A stretch of 6,129 bases of DNA. It comes from Euryarchaeota archaeon UBA126. GTDB lineage: Archaea; Thermoplasmatota; Poseidoniia; Poseidoniales; Thalassarchaeaceae. Below, piece by piece: positions 1 through 6,129 of this stretch. The stretch's first letter is position 1. Every line of letters begins with the position of its first letter. The notes under the pieces are model-generated. The model did no database searches. It saw only the letters and a program-made list of their open reading frames with translations, and was not told the origin of the DNA. The stretch is taken from assembly GCA_002497025.1 (NCBI GenBank), contig DAMG01000053.1:1-6129 (forward strand), in the 5' to 3' direction. A program made the translations under genes and the position numbers.

Positions 1-500
1 CCAGATCCAATGTTTATCCATTGGTGGACTAAACTCCCTAATCCAATGTAAGCCGCAGTTCCAACTTTACATCCACCCCCTATGAGTGAATTCGTGGCCA
101 TTACGACCCGATTACCTAAGATTGCATCATGAGGTACGTGGGTTCTTGCCATTAGATAGCAATCATCACCAATCGCAGTCTCCATTTCTCTCACTGGGAA
201 ATTGATAGTTGTGAATTCTCGGATTGTATTTCTATTTCCGATTTTCACTACTCCATTATCTGGCATAGAATCTCCCTTTGTACCCATTTCTCCAAGCGAA
301 CCGATAGAAATAGGGCCATATATCCTATTTTCATCTCCAATTACTACTCTATTTTGAATCACAGCACCCGGTCCTATGTGATTTCCATCACCTAATGACA
401 CGTCTCCAATGATGGAAACATTCGCTCCAATCACATTCCCTCTGCCAAGTTGAACCGTTGATCCGATTTGTGCGGATGGATGAATTTCGTTCTCATTCAT
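1..500 (-). CDS. LpxA-like left-handed beta-helix acyltransferase, partial (C-terminus off the left edge)
   Basis: I translated this gene by hand from ATG at 500; 166 residues are present without a stop. Seen: hexapeptide repeats of the [LIV]-G-x-x-x-x type run from about residue 6 to the edge (for example IGSTVQLGRGNVIGANV), as in a left-handed parallel beta-helix. A loop at about residues 68-82, containing K75, breaks the helix. The segments NTIREFTTI (91-99), MARTHVPHD (117-125) and LVHQW (157-161) match the LpxA acyl-ACP:UDP-GlcNAc O-acyltransferase pattern. By comparison with E. coli LpxA, H124 fits catalytic H125, H121 fits H122, H159 fits H160 and K75 fits K76. The equivalents of H99 and H144 appear to be N100 and G143. 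LpxA proteins are about 255-270 residues long, so the helical C-terminal domain is missing here. It lies 21 bp after the dehydrogenase gene, probably in the same operon. Inferred role: O- or N-acylation of a nucleotide sugar. Acyl length and acceptor cannot be read. It does not look like WbpD-type acetyltransferases. Confidence 0.85.
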   Translation of the reverse strand, partial: MNENEIHPSAQIGSTVQLGRGNVIGANVSIIGDVSLGDGNHIGPGAVIQNRVVIGDENRIYGPISIGSLGEMGTKGDSMPDNGVVKIGNRNTIREFTTINFPVREMETAIGDDCYLMARTHVPHDAILGNRVVMATNSLIGGGCKVGTAAYIGLGSLVHQWINIGS

Positions 501-521
501 TGTAATCAATCTCTGACAAAC

Positions 522-1535
522 TTACTCGGATAAAAATCCTGTAACACGAAGGGCATCTTCTACTAATTTCATTCCCTCAATACCAACGTCAACACCATTC
601 AAGGTAATACCATTCCTATCTCCTTTGGATCTTAGAATGAAGTCACGAAGCTCCGCAGTCAATGCCGGTTCAGATATTGCAATCTCGACACGCTCGCGCG
701 GGGCGGCTCCAAAACCCCCGAATTCCGCACCCTGCGCATTATTTGGGTGTGAGTAGAACCAAATCCCTGAATGATCCATATAATCAACATATAGACTTCC
801 ATCTCGCCCGATGACCTCAAGTGATCTGACTTTCCCCCGAATTCTACTTCGCCATGAAAGGTGAATTGCCGCCATTACCCCTTTACCACCACTAATATCT
901 GCAGGAAATTCTAACAGTAAATCTGCATGGTCTTCAATTCCCTTGATTTCAGATTCATTCGCCATTCCTCGTATTGAAACAGGCCTAATCCCTCCGAGAA
1001 TATCCGTGCATATATCCAAATCATGGATACCTAGGGCTGCGATGACGCCAATATCTTCACGAGGTTCTCTAACAGCCAATCGTTCACTTACAATATGGCG
1101 AACCGGCCCCAACTTTCCATTACGAATCATCTCAGCAGCCTTCCTTACCCCTGCATGGTGCCGGAATACATGGCCCACAAGGAGCAAACACCCCGTCTCT
1201 TCTGCAACCGCTTTGATTTCTTCAGCTTCCTTAATGTTCATCGCAAGCGGCTTTTCCACCAATACATCCAATCCTGCACGCATCATTGAGATAGCAAGAT
1301 TAGCATGACTTGGTGTTGGAGTGGCTATTGTCACCATACTAACCCCAAGGGATGATAGTGATTCAGCATTGGTAACGAATTTACAATCAAATTCAGACGC
1401 AATAATTGTCGCGCGCTCCTCATCAGAGTCACAGATCACGACTTCATCGATGAGCCCCTCGTCCCGCAATGCACAGAACGTTCGCACATGATTCCGTCCC
1501 CAGTACCCGGTACCAATGACACCGACTCCGACCAT
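522..1535 (-). CDS. Gfo/Idh/MocA-family NAD-dependent sugar dehydrogenase, UDP-GlcNAc 3-dehydrogenase-like
   Basis: This 337-residue protein has the usual family length. An N-terminal Rossmann fold opens with GVIGTGYWG (residues 5-13, glycines 8, 10 and 13) for NAD(P). ATPTPSH (71-77) is the typical strand-4 motif. EKP (94-96) supplies the family lysine K95, and HDLD (171-174) the active-site histidine. The stretch GHVFR..(A)GVRK (121-132), IRNGKLG (137-143), then an R-rich loop and DIGVIAALGIHDLD (161-174) resembles the archaeal/bacterial UDP-GlcNAc 3-dehydrogenase group (GnnA-like, methanococcal N-glycan enzymes). That group oxidises the sugar 3-hydroxyl to a 3-keto sugar before transamination. 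The substrate is inferred from pattern similarity and from the adjacent LpxA-like gene; another nucleotide or free sugar is possible. An in-frame TAA at 1547-1545 precedes the ATG, and AAGGT at 1546-1542 gives a Shine-Dalgarno-like match about 6 nt before it, so the start is secure. The protein is expected to be cytosolic. Confidence 0.88.
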   Translation of the reverse strand: MVGVGVIGTGYWGRNHVRTFCALRDEGLIDEVVICDSDEERATIIASEFDCKFVTNAESLSSLGVSMVTIATPTPSHANLAISMMRAGLDVLVEKPLAMNIKEAEEIKAVAEETGCLLLVGHVFRHHAGVRKAAEMIRNGKLGPVRHIVSERLAVREPREDIGVIAALGIHDLDICTDILGGIRPVSIRGMANESEIKGIEDHADLLLEFPADISGGKGVMAAIHLSWRSRIRGKVRSLEVIGRDGSLYVDYMDHSGIWFYSHPNNAQGAEFGGFGAAPRERVEIAISEPALTAELRDFILRSKGDRNGITLNGVDVGIEGMKLVEDALRVTGFLSE

Positions 1536-1540
1536 GTAGT

Positions 1541-1546
1541 GACCTT
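1541..1546 (-). promoter_or_regulatory. Shine-Dalgarno-like site of the dehydrogenase gene
   Basis: AAGGTC on the minus strand ends 5 nt before the ATG at 1535. AGGT is complementary to the conserved archaeal/bacterial 16S rRNA 3' end. It is the clearest ribosome binding site among the three internal genes of the operon; the methyltransferase and acyltransferase genes show only weak or no matches. Confidence 0.5.
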
Positions 1547-1590
1547 AGACCATGCATCATGATGGTTGTGTATGTTTGGACAAGAGAGGC

Positions 1591-2388
1591 TCAAGCCCGG
1601 CCACTTAACCATTTGAGCCGATATTTTAGCCGTCGTCTAACCTTGTAAGTGAGGATACTGAGGCGAGTTGTTACATTTCTTTTTGTTGTGAAATGATGGG
1701 TTGGTGTTGCTGCCCATGTGGCGACTTTACGGTATCCAAACTCATCTAGAAAAACCTCAATTTCGGCGAGTTGTTTAGATGTAGCAGCTTCGATGAATAA
1801 TTCAGGAGAATCACGTAGTAGCATGTCACGTGCACCCTTTAGGACAGGAATTTCCATACCTTCCACGTCAATTTTCATTCCCGTAACGGGTGTAGTAATT
1901 CCGAGCACATCATTCTGCTCAGCGATGAGATCATCAAGAGTTCGAATATTGATTAGCCCCTCATCATCTGCAACAATTCTTGCCATCCCTAGGTTGTCAG
2001 CGGCATTTTCAGGCATATGTACTCGCCCACGTCCTGTGGAAGCACCTAGAGCACAATCGTGGATAGTATAGTCTTCTAAGTTACATTCAAGATTTTCACG
2101 TAAGCATACAAGGCTCTCGGGATTAGGCTCAATTGCGATGACGTGTTTAGCGATGAATGTGCCAATGAATACTGCATGATTGCCGATGTTTGCTCCAACA
2201 TCCAGAACAAGTCCCGCACGCCTCTTCCCTTCACGTTTTGCAATCGCCCATTGCATGTATTCCAATAGATCAAGTTCGTAGAAGGCCTCAGTATTCCGTA
2301 TTACTGATACAATATGGTCCCGCTCTGACGCTCCGACCAATGTAAAATTCCTTCCACGGTATACAAAATCCACGACGGCCGCCTCCAT
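1591..2388 (-). CDS. FkbM-family SAM-dependent methyltransferase
   Basis: This 265-residue protein has a class I methyltransferase core with FkbM features. Motif I is LVLDVGANIGNH (residues 60-71). AIEPNPES (85-92) contains the acidic residue that would bind the SAM ribose. The FkbM signature MKIDVEGMEIPVLKGA spans 171-186, with D174 and E176. FkbM enzymes O-methylate sugars or polyketide-like hydroxyls and are common in surface polysaccharide clusters. Sitting between a glycosyltransferase and a sugar dehydrogenase, it probably methylates a glycan hydroxyl; the actual acceptor is unknown. The C-terminus (about 249-264, RRRLKYRLKW) is strongly basic and could contact membrane lipid or lipid-linked glycan, which is inference. 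The start is fixed by an in-frame TAA at 2403-2401 with no other ATG between. It begins 40 bp after the glycosyltransferase stop and is followed by a 55-bp gap. No strong Shine-Dalgarno site is visible. Confidence 0.9.
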   Translation of the reverse strand: MEAAVVDFVYRGRNFTLVGASERDHIVSVIRNTEAFYELDLLEYMQWAIAKREGKRRAGLVLDVGANIGNHAVFIGTFIAKHVIAIEPNPESLVCLRENLECNLEDYTIHDCALGASTGRGRVHMPENAADNLGMARIVADDEGLINIRTLDDLIAEQNDVLGITTPVTGMKIDVEGMEIPVLKGARDMLLRDSPELFIEAATSKQLAEIEVFLDEFGYRKVATWAATPTHHFTTKRNVTTRLSILTYKVRRRLKYRLKWLSGRA

Positions 2389-2428
2389 ACACCATGCGTC
2401 TTATGTGTGAGTTAGGGTGTAGTATGTA

Positions 2429-3604
2429 TCAACCGTTCCTTCTATCATATCTAGTTATGACATCTGAGTAAATTTTCTGGAATCGTTCACACACTACCCT
2501 CTGGTCAAACAAATCTCGGGCTTGATTTGCAATTGTCTGTGCACTCCATCCTCTTTCAGAAGTAATCAACATCGCATCAATCAACCCTCCAAGATTTCCA
2601 TTTTCAACAAGAAGCCCCCTATCTGGTCCTATGATTTCCTCCGGGCCCCCACAGCGCATAGCAACAACAGGCCGACCACACATCATTGCTTCTACGAGAA
2701 CAACTCCAAAAGTTTCGAATTCACTTGGATGAACGAGTGCATGGCATTGTGAGAGTAGTTGGGAAACCCGCCCCCTTTCCACAGTTCCAAGAAATTCCAC
2801 TCTATCTCCTAATTCCGTTGCTTGTTGAGTAAGTTTAGCTCTCATCGGACCATCGCCGATAATGACAAGATTGTGTTCTGAAGGCATTTTCTTCATCGCA
2901 TCAATCAATAGATCAACTCGCTTATTTTCCACCAAATTCCCAATACAAATCCACTTGTATGGGCCAGATGGAGTGGGTGTGACTGTGAATTGACCAGAAT
3001 CTATCCCGTTAGGAACAATCTGAAACGCATTTTCTGGTAAATTGAACATATCACAGATTATTTTTGCATTAGTTCGACTGACTGAGATATTTTGTTCTGA
3101 CCCTTTCCATACACTAGAAGCCAATCCCCATTCTCTGCGCCCCACAAGACCACGTCCGAAGACGGAAGAATGTGCACTGACTACTAGAGGAACACCTTCT
3201 TCATTTGCAATCTTTGAAGCAATTACACCTCCCCAGAAACACGCTTGCGCATGAATAATATCAGGAATGCCATGCTCAGCCACATACTCATCATAGAGGA
3301 TCCTACCTGCTTGCAGACGAAGTCGAACATCACGCCGTTCCAGGGCAGCAATTCGTCGAGCAGGCCCGGGGATGCGAATTCGGGTGGTAGAGCGTCCAAC
3401 AATCAATCCATCTTCATTTGTGAAGACGGCTGATTCAGAACGCCCCCCATTTCGATTGAATACCCCATCAACGAACTTCGCATGTAACACTCCAATCTTT
3501 AATCCCAAATCTAGGAGATTTTTTGCGAATTCCTGGAAGAAGGAACCCGAAACATCAACCTCATTTTGAGGGTACCATGATGCGAACTGGAGGACATGCA
3601 TCAT
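2429..3604 (-). CDS. GT-B fold family 4 glycosyltransferase
   Basis: This complete 391-residue protein has the standard GT4 length. The N-terminal acceptor domain starts with MHVLQFASWYP (2-12) and contains GSFFQEFAKNL (20-30), typical of GT4 enzymes that begin WYP...GSF. PDIIHAQ (114-120) and VVSAHSS (141-147) are the usual Rossmann strands. The C-terminal nucleotide-sugar domain has VPNGID (197-202), IGNLVENKRVDLLIDA (221-236), VIIGDGP (247-253) and HPSEFETFGVVLVEA (292-306), whose E297 and E305 form the EX7E motif. GRPVVAMRCGGPEEII (310-325) follows. It would transfer a sugar from a nucleotide donor onto a lipid- or protein-linked glycan at the cytosolic membrane face; donor and acceptor cannot be told. 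ATG 3604 is immediately followed by ATG 3601; the difference is one Met. It is the first gene of the putative operon. No transmembrane segment is seen. Confidence 0.9.
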   Translation of the reverse strand: MMHVLQFASWYPQNEVDVSGSFFQEFAKNLLDLGLKIGVLHAKFVDGVFNRNGGRSESAVFTNEDGLIVGRSTTRIRIPGPARRIAALERRDVRLRLQAGRILYDEYVAEHGIPDIIHAQACFWGGVIASKIANEEGVPLVVSAHSSVFGRGLVGRREWGLASSVWKGSEQNISVSRTNAKIICDMFNLPENAFQIVPNGIDSGQFTVTPTPSGPYKWICIGNLVENKRVDLLIDAMKKMPSEHNLVIIGDGPMRAKLTQQATELGDRVEFLGTVERGRVSQLLSQCHALVHPSEFETFGVVLVEAMMCGRPVVAMRCGGPEEIIGPDRGLLVENGNLGGLIDAMLITSERGWSAQTIANQARDLFDQRVVCERFQKIYSDVITRYDRRNG

Positions 3605-3677
3605 TGAGAGCAGGCTGGCCGAGTCTATTCAATCCCTATGAGTATGTAACGCCAATCATCTCAGCGTTTATCTCAAG
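3605..3677. promoter_or_regulatory. Divergent intergenic promoter region between glycan operon and peptidase gene
   Basis: This short stretch separates two divergent genes and extends to 3695 if the peptidase starts at ATG 3696. It must hold the start of the left operon. On the minus strand, TTGAATA (3632-3626) is centred 25 nt before ATG 3604, and TTACATA (3649-3643) lies about 42 nt before it. On the plus strand, TTTATC (3667-3672) is centred about 26 nt before ATG 3696. These resemble archaeal TATA boxes but are short and were judged by eye. No clear operator palindrome is seen. Confidence 0.45.
3667..3672 (+). promoter_or_regulatory. Candidate TATA box for the peptidase gene
   Basis: TTTATC is centred about 26 nt before ATG 3696, the distance expected from an archaeal TATA box to a transcription start. 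It would place the mRNA 5' end at or next to ATG 3696 and thus downstream of the TTG at 3678. A GGGTG (3683-3687), 8 nt before ATG 3696, could alternatively be a Shine-Dalgarno site on a longer transcript. Weak consensus, assigned by eye. Confidence 0.3.
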
Positions 3678-3695
3678 TTGGTGGGTGCGAGCAAC

Positions 3696-5495
3696 ATGAA
3701 GTGGACAGCCCAAGGTATGTCCCTCCTCTTCATTCTCGCGGCTTTTTCTGGCTGCTTGGGCTCAGAAGAACTCCCCTCACAAGAGTCGCCGGACTTCTAT
3801 CCATCGATTTGGGATCGTCATACACTTGAGTGGAATACTACAGGAACATACAGCCTGGTTTTGGAACCGGGACCTTATGTGGCTCTCGACGTCCAAGAAA
3901 CCCTCATCCCAGTTGATACTTCATCTGTTTGGGAAACGGGCCCTAGTTCTGCAGAAGTCCACCTTTCCTATTGGTTGCCGAATAACACAGAGATAGGTGA
4001 CAAAGTACCCGTAATCGCCGTCATATCCCCTTACTTCTCCTATGGTCCCCAGGGGTCTGAATCAACGCCCACAAATGTGATTGGTGCAGGACGCGGGGAA
4101 TTCATTTTCGAGAATTTTGTACCTCATGGTTATGCATTTGCACAAGTTGCAGTATTTGGGACTGAGGAAAGTAGTGGCTGTTTTGATTACCGAGGGGCAG
4201 GAGAAGGCCTTGGGATTCATGCTGCTGTGGAATGGCTAGGTACACAGGAATGGAGTAATGGCAATGTCGGACTCTATGGCAAGTCCTACGAGGGAGCAAC
4301 ACAATGGGAGGCTGCCGCAATGGGTAGTGAATATCTGAAGACCATCGTTCCGATTTCAGGTACCACTGCATTGCACCCATTACTCTACAAGAATGGGAGT
4401 GCGGAAGCTCGATCTCAAGTCATGCACATGAATTATTTCTCAAGCACTGTTGATTACAATGAGGACGATCTTGACAATGTTTGTCCAGATATTGCGGAAG
4501 GCCTTTTTGCAGGGCCTGTGACATACATTGGTGGTGAAATGGACCCATACATGGAGAATTATTACGATGAAAGGAGCCATATCGACAAAGCCTTCCAAAA
4601 TTGGAATGGTAGTGTGTATTGGGTTCAAGGGATGCAAGATTGGAACGTAGATCCACACCAAGTATTTGGTGGCCCACCTGGAACTAATTGGTATCAAGAT
4701 TACGTGGATGCAGGGTTCGAAGTCCGCGGCATACTTGGTCAATGGGGGCACGATTATCCCGATCAATGGCAAAAGCACGATGACATTGATTCGGGATATG
4801 GTGGCGAAGCTTTCGATAACATGACTCGCTGGGATTGGGGGCAAGATCTGTTTGAATGGTTTGAGTACTATCTAATGGAACGTGGACCCAAACCCGACCT
4901 AAACGCACAGATTCAGCGAAATGATGGGCAATGGCGTATTGAAGAGAGTTGGCCTCCTCAAGATGCTGAACGCAATTCGATGTCACTATCTGAATGCAGC
5001 TATGACGGCGTTTTTGCAGGTGGAGGTGCGCCAGTGGTAGGGGGTGGACAAGTTGTCACAGTTGACTGCCCATCTTTGAGTAATTCAAATCTTCACATCT
5101 CTGGCCTTGTTAGTTTCCATCTCCTGGCAGTTCCTACATTCGATGGAGGCCAGATTTTCATTGAAATGCAAGATCTTGAGACAGGCCTCCGTTTAGGGCA
5201 TGCAACAATGGATATTCGCTATCACGCAGGCGGCTCAGATCCTCAAACAGTATTCCCTGGACAAACTGTGACAATGATGATGGAATTCCAAGCCATTGAC
5301 GCCATTTTACCAGCTGGGCACGGACTTCGATTCATCTTGTCTGAACAAGGCGAGGACTACCTCGCTCCTGCTTGTGGTCCCTCTTGTCAAATTCATGTTT
5401 TACCTTCATCCTCAATGCTTGAAATTCCAATAATTGATCGAACTAATACTCCAGCTCTTATTGTTCCTCAAGTAAATGATGATGAAACATCTTGA
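3696..5495 (+). CDS. Secreted lipoprotein peptidase, S15 Xaa-Pro dipeptidyl-peptidase/CocE family
   Basis: This 599-residue alpha/beta-hydrolase is read from ATG 3696. The frame stays open upstream to TTG 3678, but ATG starts exactly at a lipoprotein signal: MKWTAQG, a hydrophobic stretch, then AFSGC with lipidation Cys20. The protein is therefore exported and membrane-anchored. The catalytic domain (about 60-400) has GCFDYRGAGEG (161-171), AVEWLGTQEWSNG (177-189) and the nucleophile motif GKSYEG (195-200, Ser197), followed by a PepX-like segment ending LLYKNG (229-234). QGMQDWNVDPHQ (311-322) supplies Asp315 and GQWGHDYP (348-355) supplies His352. A Gly-rich linker (438-451) leads to a C-terminal beta-sandwich (about 465-585), the usual S15 accessory domain. 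Six further cysteines (162, 263, 434, 458, 560, 564) could form disulfides, fitting an extracellular location. S15 enzymes remove X-Pro dipeptides, while CocE/glutaryl acylase relatives hydrolyse esters or amides. The GKSY and QDWNV motifs favour the peptidase, but substrate is unproven. Confidence 0.88.
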   Translation: MKWTAQGMSLLFILAAFSGCLGSEELPSQESPDFYPSIWDRHTLEWNTTGTYSLVLEPGPYVALDVQETLIPVDTSSVWETGPSSAEVHLSYWLPNNTEIGDKVPVIAVISPYFSYGPQGSESTPTNVIGAGRGEFIFENFVPHGYAFAQVAVFGTEESSGCFDYRGAGEGLGIHAAVEWLGTQEWSNGNVGLYGKSYEGATQWEAAAMGSEYLKTIVPISGTTALHPLLYKNGSAEARSQVMHMNYFSSTVDYNEDDLDNVCPDIAEGLFAGPVTYIGGEMDPYMENYYDERSHIDKAFQNWNGSVYWVQGMQDWNVDPHQVFGGPPGTNWYQDYVDAGFEVRGILGQWGHDYPDQWQKHDDIDSGYGGEAFDNMTRWDWGQDLFEWFEYYLMERGPKPDLNAQIQRNDGQWRIEESWPPQDAERNSMSLSECSYDGVFAGGGAPVVGGGQVVTVDCPSLSNSNLHISGLVSFHLLAVPTFDGGQIFIEMQDLETGLRLGHATMDIRYHAGGSDPQTVFPGQTVTMMMEFQAIDAILPAGHGLRFILSEQGEDYLAPACGPSCQIHVLPSSSMLEIPIIDRTNTPALIVPQVNDDETS

Positions 5496-5530
5496 CATAA
5501 CTTACCAATTGTGATATTCAGCATGTCTTG

Positions 5531-5536
5531 AAATAA
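5531..5536 (+). promoter_or_regulatory. Candidate TATA box for the MMPL-like gene
   Basis: AAATAA is centred 24-25 nt before ATG 5558, the spacing expected for a leaderless archaeal transcript. No Shine-Dalgarno match occurs just before that ATG. The 62-bp gap after the peptidase stop has no evident hairpin or T-tract terminator, so read-through from the peptidase gene is also possible. Confidence 0.3.
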
Positions 5537-5557
5537 CCATCATGACCGCCCAAGAAC

Positions 5558-6129
5558 ATGGAGAGCACCTCCGACCCATCAATTTTCGAAGAGAGACCTC
5601 TGTACAAATTGGGAATTATTGCTCATGACTATTCTAAAACAGTCCTCACACTTGGCCTCACTCTATGTCTATTGTTGGGATCATTAGGCATCATCTTGAC
5701 CCCGGACTGGGCAGAATCATTTGGAGAGGGAGAACTCGAATCCACCGAAGCGTTTCGGATTATGGGCGATTCTTTTGGGGATTTAGATGCTGAAAATACA
5801 GAGACATTCTTTCTTCTCGTGAATAGTAATCTTGACTATGATGATTTATCCATACGTTCTGCAATCGAATCTACCCTTGCCCCTTTAGAGAATAATCCAA
5901 CAATATCTGTGACTTATCCTTGGACAGTTGATGCTGCAAATCTTAGCTACTATGTGAGTGAGGATGGGCGTTGGTCTCGGACCCTAGTTCAGATTACTCA
6001 ACCTAGAACAGAAGCCAAAGCCCTACTAATCGAACATTGGAAGACAATGGCAGAAATCGCATCTTCATCAGAAGGCGAATTCGATATTTGGATTACGGGA
6101 AATCTTGCGGTTGATTCCACCTTTGATTT
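5558..6129 (+). CDS. MMPL/RND-superfamily membrane protein, partial (N-terminal 190 residues)
   Basis: I translated this gene by hand; it is open to the right edge and begins MESTSDPSIFEERPLYKLG. ATG 5558 is the first possible Met after an in-frame TGA at 5543-5545. A short cytosolic N-terminus is followed by one hydrophobic helix (about residues 28-47, TVLTLGLTLCLLLGSLGIIL). A long polar extracytoplasmic segment then contains EAFRIMGDSFGDLDAENTE (about 62-80), comparable to the start of the first porter domain in MMPL/RND proteins, where a helix is followed by x-A-x-x-x-x-x-x-F-G. Full-length relatives usually have 700-1200 residues and about 11-12 transmembrane helices, so most of the protein lies outside the window. 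Members export lipids, hydrophobic compounds or assist protein export; the substrate here is unknown. It follows the peptidase gene by 62 bp on the same strand. The family call rests on layout and a short motif rather than on the Asp-containing core helices, which are not present here. Confidence 0.7.
   Translation, partial: MESTSDPSIFEERPLYKLGIIAHDYSKTVLTLGLTLCLLLGSLGIILTPDWAESFGEGELESTEAFRIMGDSFGDLDAENTETFFLLVNSNLDYDDLSIRSAIESTLAPLENNPTISVTYPWTVDAANLSYYVSEDGRWSRTLVQITQPRTEAKALLIEHWKTMAEIASSSEGEFDIWITGNLAVDSTFD

Noticed and set aside
1..500. Assignment of the beta-helix protein as a WbpD- or GlmU-type acetyltransferase
   Set aside because: Hexapeptide repeats are shared, but the NTIRE, THVPHD and VHQW segments match LpxA and not those families.
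943..1308. Open frame of 121 codons on the plus strand
   Set aside because: It lies wholly inside the dehydrogenase gene on the other strand, has no family motifs and a composition typical of antisense translation. The same holds for plus-strand frames at 1095-1289 and 1718-2071.
1555..1564. Perfect 10-bp palindrome CATCATGATG between methyltransferase and dehydrogenase genes
   Set aside because: It does not extend beyond 10 bp, has no loop or T-tract, and such a short palindrome is expected by chance; not called as operator or terminator.
2389..2420. Inverted repeat ACACC / GGTGT in the 40-bp gap after the glycosyltransferase
   Set aside because: Five-base arms separated by 22 nt are too weak for a convincing terminator or regulatory hairpin.
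4102..4986. Several overlapping minus-strand open frames (up to 134 codons) opposite the peptidase gene
   Set aside because: They overlap each other in different frames and read as antisense of a strongly supported S15 coding region; no motif or start signal supports them.
1..6129. Search for CRISPR arrays, insertion sequences, tRNA genes or long direct repeats
   Set aside because: No repeated spacer pattern, transposase motif, terminal inverted repeats or tRNA-like TTCGAATC/anticodon arrangement was seen; nearly all sequence is accounted for by six genes.

Overview
The window reads as chromosomal DNA of a mesophilic, probably marine archaeon, most likely a Marine Group II/III (Poseidoniales-like, Thermoplasmatota) lineage. 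This is inference from four things: a lipoprotein with an archaeal-style GCLG lipobox, a large secreted S15 peptidase beside an MMPL/RND-type membrane protein, compact gene packing, and TATA-like A/T hexamers about 25 nt upstream of three gene starts. No rRNA, tRNA or other taxonomic marker is present, so a bacterium is not excluded.

Left part (1-3604, minus strand, read right to left): four tightly spaced genes form a putative glycoconjugate operon. The order is a GT-B family 4 glycosyltransferase (3604-2429), an FkbM-type SAM methyltransferase (2388-1591), a Gfo/Idh/MocA dehydrogenase resembling UDP-GlcNAc 3-dehydrogenases (1535-522), and an LpxA-like left-handed beta-helix acyltransferase cut by the left edge (500-1). 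The gaps are 40, 55 and 21 bp. Together they suggest synthesis of a modified nucleotide sugar (3-keto, then probably 3-amino and N-acyl), its transfer by the glycosyltransferase, and methylation of the glycan. The aminotransferase such a route needs is not in the window and may lie past the left edge.

Middle (3605-3677, or to 3695 with the preferred peptidase start): a short divergent intergenic region with candidate TATA-like elements facing both ways.

Right part (3696-6129, plus strand): a secreted lipoprotein of the S15 Xaa-Pro dipeptidyl-peptidase/CocE family with a visible Ser-Asp-His triad, then after 62 bp the N-terminal 190 residues of an MMPL/RND-type membrane protein cut by the right edge. 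This half looks functionally separate from the glycan operon and fits a peptide-degrading heterotroph.

I found no mobile element, CRISPR array, RNA gene or frameshift. The most notable point is an LpxA-like acyltransferase, with most lipid A-enzyme active-site residues kept, directly after a GnnA-like dehydrogenase in a probably archaeal genome.
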